Source: Pseudomonas agarici (lineage in GTDB: Bacteria; Pseudomonadota; Gammaproteobacteria; Pseudomonadales; Pseudomonadaceae). From it: a stretch of 64,000 nt of DNA. The notes beneath the pieces were generated by a model. The model worked only from the letters and a program-made list of their open reading frames with translations, was not told where the DNA came from and ran no database searches. The position numbers were made by a program, and so were the translations under genes. Below are positions 44,269-55,631 of the stretch, piece by piece (within the stretch, counting starts at the first letter, position 1; every line of letters starts with the position of its first letter). Location of the stretch: positions 124,001-188,000 of the forward strand of contig NZ_FOAR01000001.1 in NCBI RefSeq assembly GCF_900109755.1. Reading direction: 5' to 3'.

Positions 44269-45200
44269 CGAGCCTCGATCTTGAACCCAAGGCGTGGAAA
44301 ATGCACATGCACAACACCCGCGCGTTCATCTTCACGTCGCAGGATCAGTTCCTCGCACCCCGCAAACAGCAACTCGCCGACCACCGGATCAACACCGTAA
44401 TCGGTTGCGGCAATTACCACCTCCTGACCGGCCTTGAAGCCGTTCGGGTCATTGAAGACTTCATCGGGGAGATCGGTTGGCGTGGCCTCCCGAGCGACCT
44501 GCAACGCTTCGTCCGCGCTCATGACATTCGAAGCGCCATGCCCGAACCTCATCACCCGAGCGAACCAGGCAGAGACAGCCGGATACTCGTCAACCAGCGG
44601 CGACGTGACAGGCGTGGCCTTGAGGAACCACAGCGAATGGGCCACTGCAATATCGGCAATGGATGGTTCGCCAAACAGGAAGTCACCCCCTTCACGCTGC
44701 AACTGCTGTTCCAGGCGCGCCATAAAGGTCGGCCACTGATGTTTGGCCTCTTCCAGGCGCACCCGCGTGGCCGAACCACCACTGAAAAGGCCGGCGCGAT
44801 CAGCCTTGAAGACCTCGAGCTGCTCCGCGGACAATCGGGCAAAACGCACCGCCGCCGACTCCGGCTGGAAGACCAGGCTCGCCGCGTGCCTGAACAGTAC
44901 CGAGTCGGCCCAAGCGGCGAAAGTCGCCACGACCATTTCCCGCCCTTCGGGGAACAGCGTCGGCGAAGCCTTTTGTTGTTCGAGACGCCGAGCGATCAGC
45001 TCGGTATCGCAATAGATATCCGCGCCCACCTGTAACACCGGCGTCTTGCGATAGCCACCGGTCAATGCCGTCAGATCCGGCTTGGGCATCACCGGCGAAA
45101 TAGTCACCGAACGCCAGGACAGACCCTTGAACCCCAGCAGCAGCCGGGCCTTTTCGGCGAAAGGAGAAGTGGCATAGTGGTGAAGAATCAACTCAGACAT
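44265..45200 (-). CDS. Glutathione S-transferase-like protein with C-terminal extension
   Basis: The 311-residue protein begins with a thioredoxin-fold GST domain (1-80: LHHYATSPFAEKARLLLGF and GYRKTPVLQVGADIYCDTELIARRL). A helical GST C-domain follows (about 90-210, with PSIADIAVAHSLWFL). A further ~90 residues (about 220-311) are not part of classical GSTs. The substrate is unknown. I chose ATG 45200 (MSELILHHY); 15 extra in-frame codons upstream look non-coding. Confidence 0.85.
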   Translation of the reverse strand: MSELILHHYATSPFAEKARLLLGFKGLSWRSVTISPVMPKPDLTALTGGYRKTPVLQVGADIYCDTELIARRLEQQKASPTLFPEGREMVVATFAAWADSVLFRHAASLVFQPESAAVRFARLSAEQLEVFKADRAGLFSGGSATRVRLEEAKHQWPTFMARLEQQLQREGGDFLFGEPSIADIAVAHSLWFLKATPVTSPLVDEYPAVSAWFARVMRFGHGASNVMSADEALQVAREATPTDLPDEVFNDPNGFKAGQEVVIAATDYGVDPVVGELLFAGCEELILRREDERAGVVHVHFPRLGFKIEAR

Positions 45201-45342
45201 GCTGGCGTCCCTCGGACAGATAGGAACTCGCAGCTTAGCCCGCAAGTCGCAGGCAGCCTACCTGGGTGGCCTGATGTCGCCTTAGCACTGGTATCAATGA
45301 CAGGCCAGCCTGTTTGTGATGGGCGCCGAAAGACGCCCTTTG

Positions 45343-45660
45343 TCATTTTTGGCTAGCCGAAAAGTCCTTCAGGCTGAAACTCGCCGCCAAGTGTTCCTTG
45401 GCACTTTTTCGCAATTTCTTGATCAGGCGTTCCTGGCGCAAGGCCTCGCCCTTGTCCCCGCATGCCTCGACATACACCAGCGCCACTGCTGGGCTCGACT
45501 GGAAGAAGCGCGCGCCCTTACCGCTCTGGTGCGAAGCAAAGCGCCTTTGGGGATCATCGCTGATGCCGCAATACAGCGAGCCGTTGGCTGCCCGGACCAG
45601 ATAGACAAACCAGGGCTTGGCAACTTCAGTGACGGCAATCGGCGCTTGGCAGGTGTTCAC
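45343..45660 (-). CDS. Stand-alone GIY-YIG domain protein (YhbQ-like)
   Basis: The 105-residue protein consists of one GIY-YIG nuclease-like domain: [36 protein letters not shown], with the GIY element replaced by YLV and YIG by CGI, as in the YhbQ/UPF0213 group. A lysine-rich C-terminal helix follows. Its cellular role is not known. It stands alone between two minus-strand genes. Confidence 0.88.
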   Translation of the reverse strand: MNTCQAPIAVTEVAKPWFVYLVRAANGSLYCGISDDPQRRFASHQSGKGARFFQSSPAVALVYVEACGDKGEALRQERLIKKLRKSAKEHLAASFSLKDFSASQK

Positions 45661-45753
45661 GTGACAACAGAACTCGGTGGCAGCGGGGCCGGCATTTTAG
45701 CAGACCTTAGCGGCTCGCCTGGAATCCCTTCAAACCGTATAGCGCGAGGTACT

Positions 45754-47043
45754 TCAGAGTTTTTCGCTGCTGACCTGCACATAGCGCGCCCGACCGGCGC
45801 CAAGGCCGGCAATGATGGCACCTAGACCGATCACGCCGAAGATCCAGCCCAGTGTCTGCCAGCTACCCGTGAAATCATGCACCAACCCCACCGCGAACGG
45901 CCCCATGGAAGCCAGGGTGTAACCGACACCCTGGGCCATGCTCGACAGGTTTGCCGCCACATGGGCATCCCGTGAGCGCAGCACGATCAGGGTCAGCGCC
46001 AGGCTGAAAGTGCCACCCTGCCCCAGTCCCAGCAGGATCGCCCAGCCCCACAGCCCATCGAGCGGCGCATACAGGCAACCGAACAGACCGCCCAGGGTCA
46101 GCAGCATGACCACCAGGATCGCCAGACGCTGGTCTTTGCCACGGGTCGCCAGCCAGGGCGCGACCAATGAGCTGGCCAATTGCAGGAGGATCGAACCGGA
46201 CAGCACGATCCCCGCCTGGGTCGCCGTCAGGCCGCGACCGATCAGCACCGAAGGCAGCCAACCAAAGACAATATAGGCCAAGGACGATTGCAGTCCCATG
46301 TACAACGTCACCTGCCAGGCCAGGGGATCGCGCAACAGACCGCGCACGCGATACCCCGCCCGATGGGCGCCGTGCTTGCTGCCGACCTGTGGCAACCACA
46401 GTAGCGCCGCCACCAACGCGGGGATCACCCAGAAGCCCAGGCCCAGCGACCAACTGTTACCCAGGTGCTGGCTCAGTGGTACCGTCGCCCCCGCCGCCAT
46501 CGCGGCGCCCAAGCACAGGGCCATGGTGTAGACCCCGGTCATGGTCCCGGCCTGTTTGGCAAAGTCGCGCTTGACGATTCCCGGCAACAGGACACCGATC
46601 ACCCCGATACTCGCGCCCGCCATGATGCTGCCAGCAAACAAACCGAACTCGCCGAAAGAACTGCGCACGATCAGGCCAGCCGCCAGGGTCAACAGAATCC
46701 CCAGCACGACCCGCTCACTGCCAAAGCGTCGTGCCAACACTGGCGCCAAGGGTGCAAACAGCCCCAGGCAAAGCACCGGCAAGGTAGTCAGCAAGCCGGC
46801 TCTGGCCGACGACAGACCCAGGCTGCGGGACACCTCGCTGAGCATCGGTGCCATGCTCGACAGCGCGGGACGCAGATTAAGGGCCACCAGGATCAGCCCC
46901 AACAATAACAACCAGGGACGGCGCAGCAACGGTTGCCCCTGCTGGACGCTGGCGTCATCGGCTTCGGCATCGATCAGCAGCTTGTCGAGCTCCGACGACT
47001 GGACGGGCGTGGGTGTATCGGTAGCTGAAAAAGAACGGGGCAT
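45754..47043 (-). CDS. CynX/NimT-type major facilitator transporter
   Basis: The 429-residue protein has a hydrophilic N-terminus (about 1-45) and 12 predicted helices. It carries the CynX/YeaN-like opening LNLRPALSSMAPMLSEVS (about 58-75) and the loop PVLARRFGSERVVLG. Cyanate or nitroimidazole-type export and uptake are the named functions in the family; the substrate here is unknown. ATG 47043 is preceded by GAGAG; an upstream ATG at 47067 lies inside the regulator gene. It is co-oriented with and immediately downstream of an FCD regulator. Confidence 0.87.
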   Translation of the reverse strand: MPRSFSATDTPTPVQSSELDKLLIDAEADDASVQQGQPLLRRPWLLLLGLILVALNLRPALSSMAPMLSEVSRSLGLSSARAGLLTTLPVLCLGLFAPLAPVLARRFGSERVVLGILLTLAAGLIVRSSFGEFGLFAGSIMAGASIGVIGVLLPGIVKRDFAKQAGTMTGVYTMALCLGAAMAAGATVPLSQHLGNSWSLGLGFWVIPALVAALLWLPQVGSKHGAHRAGYRVRGLLRDPLAWQVTLYMGLQSSLAYIVFGWLPSVLIGRGLTATQAGIVLSGSILLQLASSLVAPWLATRGKDQRLAILVVMLLTLGGLFGCLYAPLDGLWGWAILLGLGQGGTFSLALTLIVLRSRDAHVAANLSSMAQGVGYTLASMGPFAVGLVHDFTGSWQTLGWIFGVIGLGAIIAGLGAGRARYVQVSSEKL

Positions 47044-47056
47044 AGTGCTCTCGGAT

Positions 47057-47716
47057 TCAAGGTTCATTGATCAAAGTCCGGCACAGGGCCTTGGCACGTT
47101 CCGGGTCGCGCTGCTCGACCGCCTCGAGCAAGGCGACATGCAGATCGAACACCGATTGGCGACGGGGCGTGATATCCAGCGTCTGGTGCAGCGCACCGGC
47201 AATCACACTGGAAAAATAACGATACAGCTCGCTGAGCATCGGGTTGTGTGCAGCGTCGATGAGGCGTTGGTGAAACACCAGGTCGCAGGCGATATAGTTG
47301 TCGAGGTCGCCGTGATAGTGATCACCACTGATCGCCAGGGCCTCGCGCAGGCCTCTGAGGTCCTCGTCGGTGCGGCGCAGGGCCGCCAGGCCAACAGCCT
47401 CGACTTCAAAACTGTGCCGCGTCTCACGGGCCTGATCCAAGGAACAGCGCGACAGCGCTTGCATGGTGGCTAACGGATCGGTGCTAGCGCGCAGGTAGCT
47501 GCCGTCACCCTGACGGATCTCGATCAACCCGGAAAACGCCAGCACGCGCATCGCCTCGCGCACGGTATTGCGGCTGATACCCAGCTCGGCAGCCAGCTCC
47601 GGCTCGGTCGGCAAACGCTCGCCCACGACCCAGGTGCCAAGGGTAATACGTTCACGCAATTGCTCCAGAGCCTGGTCAACCAGGGAACGCTTGATCAGGG
47701 GAATGCTGGAAGACAT
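47057..47716 (-). CDS. FadR-type GntR regulator with FCD domain
   Basis: The 219-residue regulator has a winged helix (about 8-72) with LPTEPELAAELGISRNTVREAMRVL and a C-terminal FCD effector domain (about 85-210). The FCD domain shows the metal-ligand histidines in NYIACDLVFHQRLIDAAHN. Start ATG 47716 has AAGG 8 bases upstream. It is the promoter-proximal gene of a two-gene unit with the CynX-like transporter and probably controls it. Confidence 0.9.
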   Translation of the reverse strand: MSSSIPLIKRSLVDQALEQLRERITLGTWVVGERLPTEPELAAELGISRNTVREAMRVLAFSGLIEIRQGDGSYLRASTDPLATMQALSRCSLDQARETRHSFEVEAVGLAALRRTDEDLRGLREALAISGDHYHGDLDNYIACDLVFHQRLIDAAHNPMLSELYRYFSSVIAGALHQTLDITPRRQSVFDLHVALLEAVEQRDPERAKALCRTLINEP

Positions 47717-47929
47717 GGAATTGGCCTTAACATCCAATCATCGGATGAGTTTACAAATAGCCTATCCCAGATCCCGTAATGAGCTCAAGGGTTAACGATT
47801 CCTACAACCCACGCAGAAGATGCCATCTATCTAAAAATTACCCTTCAATGCTCATTGGCCACCCGTCAATTGCGTCTGCTCGCCTGCTTTCGCCTTGCCT
47901 GCGCTCGAAAACATTTCGTGCAGACCCAT

Positions 47930-48006
47930 TGGCCTGTGTGGTTAGTTCCGTTAGCCAATTTCGGCACCATAAGCCCCTGACCTCGCTGTTGTTCTTCGCC
48001 ATAACT
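47930..48006. repeat. Dispersed intergenic repeat, copy B
   Basis: Bases 47930-47968 match 4480-4518 (34 of 39 by eye). The part from TTTCGGCA on also aligns to 60090-60130, sharing GCCCCTG and CGCCATA blocks. This copy is therefore the bridge that links the other two. Read on the minus strand it gives a short PKLANGT peptide-like string that is also present in copy A. Confidence 0.6.
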
Positions 48007-48031
48007 GGTCACATAGCGCGAACCCCAATGC

Positions 48032-48060
48032 AAAAAAACCCGGAACAAGTCCGGGTTTTT
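48032..48060 (-). terminator. Terminator of the aap operon
   Basis: CCCGGA (48039-48044) and TCCGGG (48050-48055) form a stem with flanking A- and T-runs, 18 bases beyond the aapP stop. The U-tract is present in both directions. Confidence 0.85.
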
Positions 48061-48077
48061 CATACAGCGCCTATCGA

Positions 48078-48842
48078 TTAATGCAAGATCTGGCTCAGGA
48101 ACAACCGGGTCCGCTCGTTCTGCGGATTGTCGAAGAACTCGTTCGGCACCGCCTGCTCGACGATCTCGCCTTTGTCCATGAAGATCACACGGTTCGCCAC
48201 GGTACGGGCAAAACCCATTTCATGGGTGACGCAGAGCATGGTCATACCGTCTTCGGCCAGGCCGATCATGGTATCGAGTACCTCCTTGACCATTTCCGGG
48301 TCGAGAGCCGAGGTCGGTTCATCGAACAGCATGATCTTCGGTTTCATACACAGCGCACGAGCAATCGCCACGCGCTGCTGCTGACCGCCGGACAACTGCC
48401 CCGGAAACTTGTGGGCCTGCTCCGGGATACGCACCCGCTCCAGATAGTGCATGGCGATCTCTTCCGCCTTGCGCTTGGGCAGCTTGCGTACCCACATCGG
48501 CGCCAGGGTGCAGTTTTGTAGGATGGTCAGGTGCGGGAACAGGTTGAAGTGCTGGAACACCATGCCGACTTCGCGGCGAATCGCTTCGATCTGCTTGAGA
48601 TCGTTGGTCAGTTCCACGCCATCGACCACAATGCGGCCCTGCTGGTGTTCTTCCAGACGGTTGAGGCAGCGGATGGTAGTGGACTTGCCCGAGCCCGATG
48701 GGCCACACAGAACGATACGCTCACCCGGCTTGACGTTCAGGTTGATGTCCTTGAGCACATGGAACTGGCCGTACCATTTGTTCACGCCCTGCATCTGGAT
48801 AATGCCTTCAGGGCTCACAGGCTGTTTGATCGCTTCACTCAT
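48078..48842 (-). CDS. aapP: Amino-acid ABC transporter ATPase
   Basis: The 254-residue ATPase of the polar amino-acid uptake family contains Walker [13 protein letters not shown] (about 49-60), the [15 protein letters not shown] signature (near 150) and Walker [16 protein letters not shown]. It powers import through AapQ/AapM. ATG 48842 ([13 protein letters not shown]) is chosen because the open frame upstream overlaps aapM. It is the last gene of aapJ-Q-M-P. Confidence 0.93.
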   Translation of the reverse strand: MSEAIKQPVSPEGIIQMQGVNKWYGQFHVLKDINLNVKPGERIVLCGPSGSGKSTTIRCLNRLEEHQQGRIVVDGVELTNDLKQIEAIRREVGMVFQHFNLFPHLTILQNCTLAPMWVRKLPKRKAEEIAMHYLERVRIPEQAHKFPGQLSGGQQQRVAIARALCMKPKIMLFDEPTSALDPEMVKEVLDTMIGLAEDGMTMLCVTHEMGFARTVANRVIFMDKGEIVEQAVPNEFFDNPQNERTRLFLSQILH

Positions 48843-48852
48843 GAAAAAACTC

Positions 48853-49947
48853 CTAACGCTTGTGGCCTGTGTCCAGCTTACGTTCCAAATGCATGGAATA
48901 GCGGGACATACCAAAACAGAAAATCCAGAACACCAAGGCGGCAAACACGTAGCCTTCAGTGGCCATGCCCAGCCATTTCGGGTCGGCGGCAGCTTGCTTG
49001 ACGCTGTTGAGCAGGTCGAACAGACCGATGATGATCACCAGGCTGGTGTCCTTGAACAGCGCAATCAGCGTGTTGACGATGCCGGGAATCACCAGCTTCA
49101 GGGCTTGCGGCAGCACCACCAGGCCCATGCTGCGCCAATAGCCCAGCCCCATCGCGGCGGCGGCCTCGTACTGGCCTTTGGGGATCGCTTGCAGCCCACC
49201 ACGGACCACCTCGGCGACATAGGCCGACTGGAACAGGATCACCCCAATCAACGCCCGCAGCAGCTTGTCGAAGTTCATGCCTTCAGGCAGGAACAACGGC
49301 AACATTACCGAGGACATGAACAGCACGGTGATCAACGGTACGCCGCGCCAGAACTCGATGAAGGTCACGCAGACCACCCGGATCGCCGGCAGGTTCGAAC
49401 GACGCCCCAGCGCTAGCAGAATCCCCAGCGGCAAGGCACCGGCGATACCGACGGTGGCGATCACCAGGGTCAGCATCAATCCACCCCATTGGCTGGTGGC
49501 TACGTTTTCCAGGCCGAAACCGCCGTGCAGCAAAAAGTAGGCAGCAATCGGGAACGCCACCAGGAAGCCCAGGCCGTAGAGTGCCTTGTGCGGGAAGCGC
49601 GAGATAAACAACGGCGCCGCACCGATGATCGCCAGCCACACGGTCGAATCCACGCGCCAGCGCAGTTGCTGCGGGTAGTAGCCGTACATGAACTGGCCGA
49701 AACGCTGCTGGATGAACACCCAGCAGGCGCCTTCCTTGGTGCAGTCGGCACGGCTGGTACCGACCCAGTTGGCGTCCAAAATCGCCCAATGCAGGATCGG
49801 CGGCACCACCAGGTAGATCAGGTAGAAAGCAAACAGGGTCAACAACGTGTTGATCCAGCTAGAGAACATATTGGCCCGTATCCAGGCCATCGGGCCAAAG
49901 ACTTTGGCTGGCGGCGGCATGTCGGGTTTGAAAGTATGGGAACTCAT
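48853..49947 (-). CDS. aapM: Amino-acid ABC transporter permease AapM
   Basis: The 364-residue permease has an N-terminal hydrophilic tail, extra membrane helices and a C-terminal HisMQ-type core with the EAA loop [30 protein letters not shown]. It forms the channel with AapQ. It is 10 bases from each of its operon neighbours, with its stop just before aapP. Confidence 0.93.
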   Translation of the reverse strand: MSSHTFKPDMPPPAKVFGPMAWIRANMFSSWINTLLTLFAFYLIYLVVPPILHWAILDANWVGTSRADCTKEGACWVFIQQRFGQFMYGYYPQQLRWRVDSTVWLAIIGAAPLFISRFPHKALYGLGFLVAFPIAAYFLLHGGFGLENVATSQWGGLMLTLVIATVGIAGALPLGILLALGRRSNLPAIRVVCVTFIEFWRGVPLITVLFMSSVMLPLFLPEGMNFDKLLRALIGVILFQSAYVAEVVRGGLQAIPKGQYEAAAAMGLGYWRSMGLVVLPQALKLVIPGIVNTLIALFKDTSLVIIIGLFDLLNSVKQAAADPKWLGMATEGYVFAALVFWIFCFGMSRYSMHLERKLDTGHKR

Positions 49948-49957
49948 GGGCGTTTCC

Positions 49958-51139
49958 TCACCGCTCGATCAGCGCAATGCGCTTGTTGTACCAGTTCATC
50001 AGCAGGGAAATGCTGATACTGATCGCCAGGTACACACTCATGGTGATGGCAATGACTTCGATGGCCTGCCCAGTCTGGTTCAGCACCGTACCGGCGAATA
50101 GCGAGACCATTTCCGGGTAGCCGATACCGGCGGCCAGTGACGAGTTCTTCGCCAGGTTCAGGTATTGGCTGGTCAGCGGTGGAATGATCACGCGCAGGGC
50201 TTGCGGGATAATCACTTTGCGCAGCGTCGGACCATTGCGCAGGCCCAGGGAGTGCGCAGCTTCGGTCTGGCCATGGCTGACCGACCTGATCCCGGAGCGC
50301 ACGATCTCGGCGATGAACGCGGCGGTGTACACCGTCAGAGCCAGGGTCAGGGCCAGCAGTTCAGGGATCAATACCCAGCCGCCGACGAAATTGAAGCCTT
50401 GAAGCTTAGGCATTTCCCAGTGCAGCGGAGCACCGAAAATCAGCGCACAGAGCGATGGGATCACGATGAACAGCGCCAGCCCGGCCCAGAACTTATGAAA
50501 GGGTACGCCGGTTTCTTCGAAGCGTCGGGTGGCCCAACGGGACATGAACACGATCGCGATGATGGCCAGCACCACACTGGCCACGAACGGCCAGAAACCT
50601 TCGGAGGCCAGTGCCGCCGGCATGTTCAGGCCACGGCTACTGACGAAGAAGGTATCGCCGAAGTTATGGCTATTGCGCGGCCCCGGCATGGTCAGAAATA
50701 CCGCGAAGTACCAGAACAGGATCTGCAGCAAAGGTGGGATATTACGGAACACCTCCACATAGATTGTCGCCAGCTTGTTGATGATCCAGTTCGAAGACAG
50801 TCGCGCGATACCGATGATAAAGCCCAGCAGCGTCGCCAGGATCACACCGATAAAGGTCACAAGGAGGGTATTGAGCAGGCCGATGACAAAGACCCGCGAA
50901 TAACTGTCCGCCTCGGTGTAGTCGATCAGGTGTTGAGCGATACCGAAACCGGCACTGCGCTCGAGAAAACCGAAACCCGAGGTAATGCCTCGGTGCTGCA
51001 AGTTGGTCTGGGTGTTGTGGAACAGGTACCAGCCCAAGGCGATCACCGCGACAACCGTGATGATCTGAAATAACCACGCACGCACTCGCGGATCGCTGAG
51101 GGTAAACCTCTGCTTTGGTGCGCCGATTTGATTTTGCAT
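49958..51139 (-). CDS. aapQ: Amino-acid ABC transporter permease AapQ
   Basis: The 393-residue permease partner carries the EAA loop TEAAHSLGLRNGPTLRKVIIPQALRVIIPP (about 310-340) and the SRGLNMP segment typical of AapQ in the large periplasmic/membrane insertion. It lies 66 bases downstream of aapJ and 10 bases upstream of aapM, in the standard order. Confidence 0.93.
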   Translation of the reverse strand: MQNQIGAPKQRFTLSDPRVRAWLFQIITVVAVIALGWYLFHNTQTNLQHRGITSGFGFLERSAGFGIAQHLIDYTEADSYSRVFVIGLLNTLLVTFIGVILATLLGFIIGIARLSSNWIINKLATIYVEVFRNIPPLLQILFWYFAVFLTMPGPRNSHNFGDTFFVSSRGLNMPAALASEGFWPFVASVVLAIIAIVFMSRWATRRFEETGVPFHKFWAGLALFIVIPSLCALIFGAPLHWEMPKLQGFNFVGGWVLIPELLALTLALTVYTAAFIAEIVRSGIRSVSHGQTEAAHSLGLRNGPTLRKVIIPQALRVIIPPLTSQYLNLAKNSSLAAGIGYPEMVSLFAGTVLNQTGQAIEVIAITMSVYLAISISISLLMNWYNKRIALIER

Positions 51140-51205
51140 GTAGTGCCCCAGAAAAAACGGAACAGAAACATCGCCCGACGGTTAGTCCGCCGGGCGATAG
51201 ATCAA

Positions 51206-52237
51206 TCAGCGCACCGGTGGTGCGTATTGAATGCCGCCGTTGTTCCACAGGGCGTTCAAGCCACGGTCGATTTCCAGCGGGGTGCTCTTGCCGAGGTTCT
51301 TCTCGAAGATTTCGCCGTAGTTACCGACTTGCTTGACGATCTGCACGACCCAATCCTTGCGCAGCTTCAGGTCTTTGCCGTATTCACCGTCGGCCCCCAG
51401 CAGCCGGGCAACATCCGGGTTCTTGGTGGACTTGGCTTCAGCCTCGACGTTTTTCGACGTGATACCGGCTTCTTCGGTATTGAGCAGCGCATAGCCGACC
51501 CAACGAACGATGGCCAGCCACTCGTCGTCGCCGTTACGCACGACCGGACCCAGAGGCTCCTTGGAAATGGTTTCCGGCAGAACCACGTAGTCCTTCGGCG
51601 AAGCCAGCTTACTGCGCTGGGCGAACAACTGGGATTTGTCGGAGGTCAGGACGTCGCAACGACCGGACTCGAGCGACTTGGCGCTTTCGTCGGAGGTGTC
51701 GAAGGTAATCGGGGTGTACTTCAGGCCATTGGCGCGGAAGTAGTCGGAAACGTTCAGCTCGGTAGTAGTACCGGCCTGGATACAGATGGTCGCGCCATCC
51801 AGTTCCTTGGCACTTTTCACGCCCAGTTTGTTGTTGGCCAGAAAGCCCACGCCATCGTAGTAAGTGACAAAGCCAGGAAACTTCAGGCCCATGCCCGCGT
51901 CACGGGAGCTGGTCATCGTGGTGTTACGCGACAGGATGTCGATTTCGCCGGACTGTAGCGCGGTGAAACGCTCCTTGGCGTTCAACTGGCTGAATTTGAC
52001 CTTGGTCGCGTCACCGAATACCGCAGCAGCAACCGCACGGCAGACGTCAGCATCGATACCGAGGATTTTACCGGTGCCATCAGGCACCGAGAAACCTGGC
52101 AATCCGTCACTCACGCCGCACTGTACGAACCCCTTCTTTTGTACGGCATCGAGGGTGGCGCCCGCTTGGGCAAAACCGCTGACACCGAGAACGACTGCTG
52201 CGGTCACGATTGCCAGGGTGGATTTCAACATCTTCAT
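51206..52237 (-). CDS. aapJ: Amino-acid ABC transporter periplasmic binding protein
   Basis: The 343-residue protein has a signal peptide (1-25, ending FAQA) and a type II solute-binding fold, with GFVQCGVSDGLPGFSVPDG near residue 35 and GIDADVCRAVAAAVFGD near residue 59. AapJ-type proteins bind a broad range of L-amino acids. It is the first gene of the operon; binding-protein genes are usually expressed at higher levels than the rest, and the 66-base gap to aapQ could hold an mRNA-processing site, though I see no clear hairpin. Confidence 0.94.
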   Translation of the reverse strand: MKMLKSTLAIVTAAVVLGVSGFAQAGATLDAVQKKGFVQCGVSDGLPGFSVPDGTGKILGIDADVCRAVAAAVFGDATKVKFSQLNAKERFTALQSGEIDILSRNTTMTSSRDAGMGLKFPGFVTYYDGVGFLANNKLGVKSAKELDGATICIQAGTTTELNVSDYFRANGLKYTPITFDTSDESAKSLESGRCDVLTSDKSQLFAQRSKLASPKDYVVLPETISKEPLGPVVRNGDDEWLAIVRWVGYALLNTEEAGITSKNVEAEAKSTKNPDVARLLGADGEYGKDLKLRKDWVVQIVKQVGNYGEIFEKNLGKSTPLEIDRGLNALWNNGGIQYAPPVR

Positions 52238-53364
<1,127 letters not shown>

Positions 53365-53439
53365 TCGTTGTAACGCACTACGCCGCGCCCGATTCTTGCA
53401 TTACACTGGCCGGCGTACATTCCTTAACCCATTGATGAG

Positions 53440-54915
53440 ATGACCGTGCTCAAAGCACTCAAAAAAATATTCGGTAAAAGCGAGGCTGAGCAGCTCGCAC
53501 CAGGTCCTAGCGCTCCCACCCCCAGCCCAGACAGCCGTACCGCCGGCCAACCGTCGAGGCGCTCCGAACCTGCCACCCAGCCGAAAGCCCAACCGGCAAC
53601 CCCTCGCGTTGCACCCGAGCAAGCTGAAAAGCCACGTAACGAAAAGCCCAAAGCCGAGCAACCGCGCCGTGAGCGAGCGCCGAAACCGAAGCCTTTGCCA
53701 TGGAAACTCGAAGACTTCGTCGTCGAGCCCCAGGAAGGCAAGACCCGCTTCCACGACTTCAAGCTGTCGCTGGAACTGATGCACGCTATCCAGGACTTGG
53801 GCTTTCCTTATTGCACGCCGATCCAGGCACAAGTGCTGGGCTACACCCTGGCTGGCAAGGACGCTATCGGGCGTGCCCAGACCGGTACCGGCAAGACCGC
53901 TGCCTTCCTGATCTCGATCATCACCCAACTGTTGCAGACTCCTCCGCCGAAAGAGCGCTACATGGGCGAGCCGCGAGCGCTGATCATCGCGCCCACCCGT
54001 GAGCTGGTGGTACAGATCGCCAAGGACGCCGCCGACCTGACCAAGTACACCGGCCTCAACGTCATGCAGTTCGTCGGCGGCATGGACTTCGACAAGCAGC
54101 TCAAACACCTCGAAGCCCGCCATTGCGACATCCTCGTTGCCACCCCAGGCCGGCTGCTGGATTTCAACCAGCGTGGCGAAGTGCACCTGGACATGGTCGA
54201 GGTGATGGTGTTGGATGAAGCCGATCGGATGCTCGACATGGGTTTCATCCCGCAGGTCCGGCAGATCATTCGCCAGACCCCACCGAAAAGCGAACGCCAG
54301 ACCCTGCTGTTCTCCGCAACCTTCACCGAAGACGTGATGAACCTCGCCAAGCAGTGGACTACCGATCCGGCGATCGTCGAGATCGAATCGCAGAACGTCG
54401 CCAGCCAGAATGTCGAACAGCACATCTATGCCGTCGCCGGCGCCGACAAGTACAAGCTGCTGTACAACCTGGTCACCGACAACGGTTGGGAACGGGTCAT
54501 GGTCTTCGCCAATCGCAAGGACGAAGTACGCCGTATCGAAGAACGCCTGGTACGTGATGGCGTCAATGCTGCGCAACTGTCCGGCGATGTGCCGCAGCAC
54601 AAGCGCATCAAGACCCTGGAAGGTTTCCGTGAAGGCAAGATCCGCGTCCTGGTTGCCACCGATGTTGCCGGGCGCGGAATCCATATCGATGGTATCAGCC
54701 ACGTGATCAACTTCACGCTGCCGGAGGTGCCGGATGATTATGTGCACCGCATCGGTCGGACCGGTCGTGCCGGAGCCGACGGGGTGTCCATCAGCTTCGC
54801 CGGGGAAGATGATTCCTACCAGTTGCCCTCGATCGAGGCCTTACTGGGGCGCAAGATCAGTTGCGAAACCCCACCGGCCGAACTGTTGCGCCCGGTGATT
54901 CGCCAACGCCCTTGA
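53440..54915 (+). CDS. rhlB: DEAD-box RNA helicase RhlB-like
   Basis: The 491-residue protein has a basic, Pro/Ala/Lys/Glu-rich, low-complexity N-terminal extension (about 10-90), probably disordered. The helicase core follows: Q motif around [10 protein letters not shown], motif [10 protein letters not shown] (about 146-154), DEAD in [11 protein letters not shown] in LFSAT and motif [10 protein letters not shown]. RhlB unwinds RNA, often with RNase E. ATG 53440 is used; the ribosome site is weak. Confidence 0.93.
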   Translation: MTVLKALKKIFGKSEAEQLAPGPSAPTPSPDSRTAGQPSRRSEPATQPKAQPATPRVAPEQAEKPRNEKPKAEQPRRERAPKPKPLPWKLEDFVVEPQEGKTRFHDFKLSLELMHAIQDLGFPYCTPIQAQVLGYTLAGKDAIGRAQTGTGKTAAFLISIITQLLQTPPPKERYMGEPRALIIAPTRELVVQIAKDAADLTKYTGLNVMQFVGGMDFDKQLKHLEARHCDILVATPGRLLDFNQRGEVHLDMVEVMVLDEADRMLDMGFIPQVRQIIRQTPPKSERQTLLFSATFTEDVMNLAKQWTTDPAIVEIESQNVASQNVEQHIYAVAGADKYKLLYNLVTDNGWERVMVFANRKDEVRRIEERLVRDGVNAAQLSGDVPQHKRIKTLEGFREGKIRVLVATDVAGRGIHIDGISHVINFTLPEVPDDYVHRIGRTGRAGADGVSISFAGEDDSYQLPSIEALLGRKISCETPPAELLRPVIRQRP

Positions 54916-54937
54916 AACGACGCGCTCGGCGGTCCGT

Positions 54938-55387
54938 TTATTTCCAACGACCCGCCGCCGTCTGGTCGCTGGCGCGACCTTCGACCCAGCGCGAGCCATC
55001 GGCGGTGGTTTCCTTTTTCCAGAACGGTGCCTGGGTTTTCAGGTAGTCCATGACGAAATTGCAGGCATCGAACGCGGCCTGGCGATGGGCACTGGTCACC
55101 CCGACGAACACGATGGGTTCACCCGGCTCCAGGCTGCCGACCCGGTGCACCACTTCCAATCCAAGCAACGGCCAACGCTCCTGGGCCTGCACGACAATCT
55201 TGTTCAGGGCCCTTTCGGTCATCCCCGGATAATGCTCCAGAAACATCTGCGCCACTTCACGCCCGTCGTTGAAATCGCGGACATAGCCGACAAAGCTCAC
55301 CACCGCACCGATCCCCAGATTGGCGGCGTGCAAGGCATTGACCTCCAACCCCGGATCGAACGCCTCTGTCTGCACTCGAATCGCCAT
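54938..55387 (-). CDS. moaE: Molybdopterin synthase catalytic subunit
   Basis: MoaE transfers sulfur from thiocarboxylated MoaD to precursor Z to make molybdopterin. The 149-residue protein has ALVSFVGYVRDFNDG-type sequence (GAVVSFVGYVRDFNDG) near residue 28 and HRVGSLEPGEPIVFVGVTSAHRQAAF near residue 82, both typical. It lies 1 base after the moaD stop, and both follow moaC. Confidence 0.96.
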   Translation of the reverse strand: MAIRVQTEAFDPGLEVNALHAANLGIGAVVSFVGYVRDFNDGREVAQMFLEHYPGMTERALNKIVVQAQERWPLLGLEVVHRVGSLEPGEPIVFVGVTSAHRQAAFDACNFVMDYLKTQAPFWKKETTADGSRWVEGRASDQTAAGRWK

Positions 55388-55388
55388 C

Positions 55389-55631
55389 TCAGCCTCCGGT
55401 CACGGTAGGGAAAAACGCCACTTCATCGCCATCGAACAGCGCTTCATCGAGCTGGCAAAGGTCCTCATTGCGCGCGCACATCAGGTTCTGTTCGCCCAAA
55501 ACCTGTGCGCCCTCGCGTGCGAGCAGCAGCCTGCGAACATCATCGACGGTGGCGAACTCTCCCTCCAGCGACAGCTCCTCTACTCCGAGCGCTTCGCGGT
55601 AGCGGGCAAAGAACTTCACGACAATCTTCAT
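55389..55631 (-). CDS. moaD: Molybdopterin synthase sulfur-carrier subunit
   Basis: The 80-residue ubiquitin-like protein ends in Gly-Gly (FFPTVTGG), the residue adenylated and thiocarboxylated in MoaD proteins. It begins [16 protein letters not shown]. Its start overlaps the moaC stop by 4 bases, and moaE follows 1 base after its end, so the three are coupled. Confidence 0.95.
   Translation of the reverse strand: MKIVVKFFARYREALGVEELSLEGEFATVDDVRRLLLAREGAQVLGEQNLMCARNEDLCQLDEALFDGDEVAFFPTVTGG

Larger units (their letters stand above)
47717..48077. other. Intergenic region with dispersed repeat and aapP terminator
   Basis: This 361-base gap contains the promoter side of the FCD regulator, copy B of the dispersed repeat (47930-48006) and the aapP terminator (48032-48060). 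The left part (47750-47860) is relatively AT-rich and shows nothing else I can name. Confidence 0.6.

Noticed and set aside
45321..45350. GGGCG/CGCCC hairpin with a T-run on the plus strand
   Set aside because: The T-run is in plus orientation but no plus-strand gene lies upstream; on the minus strand, where the GIY-YIG gene ends, there is no T-run.
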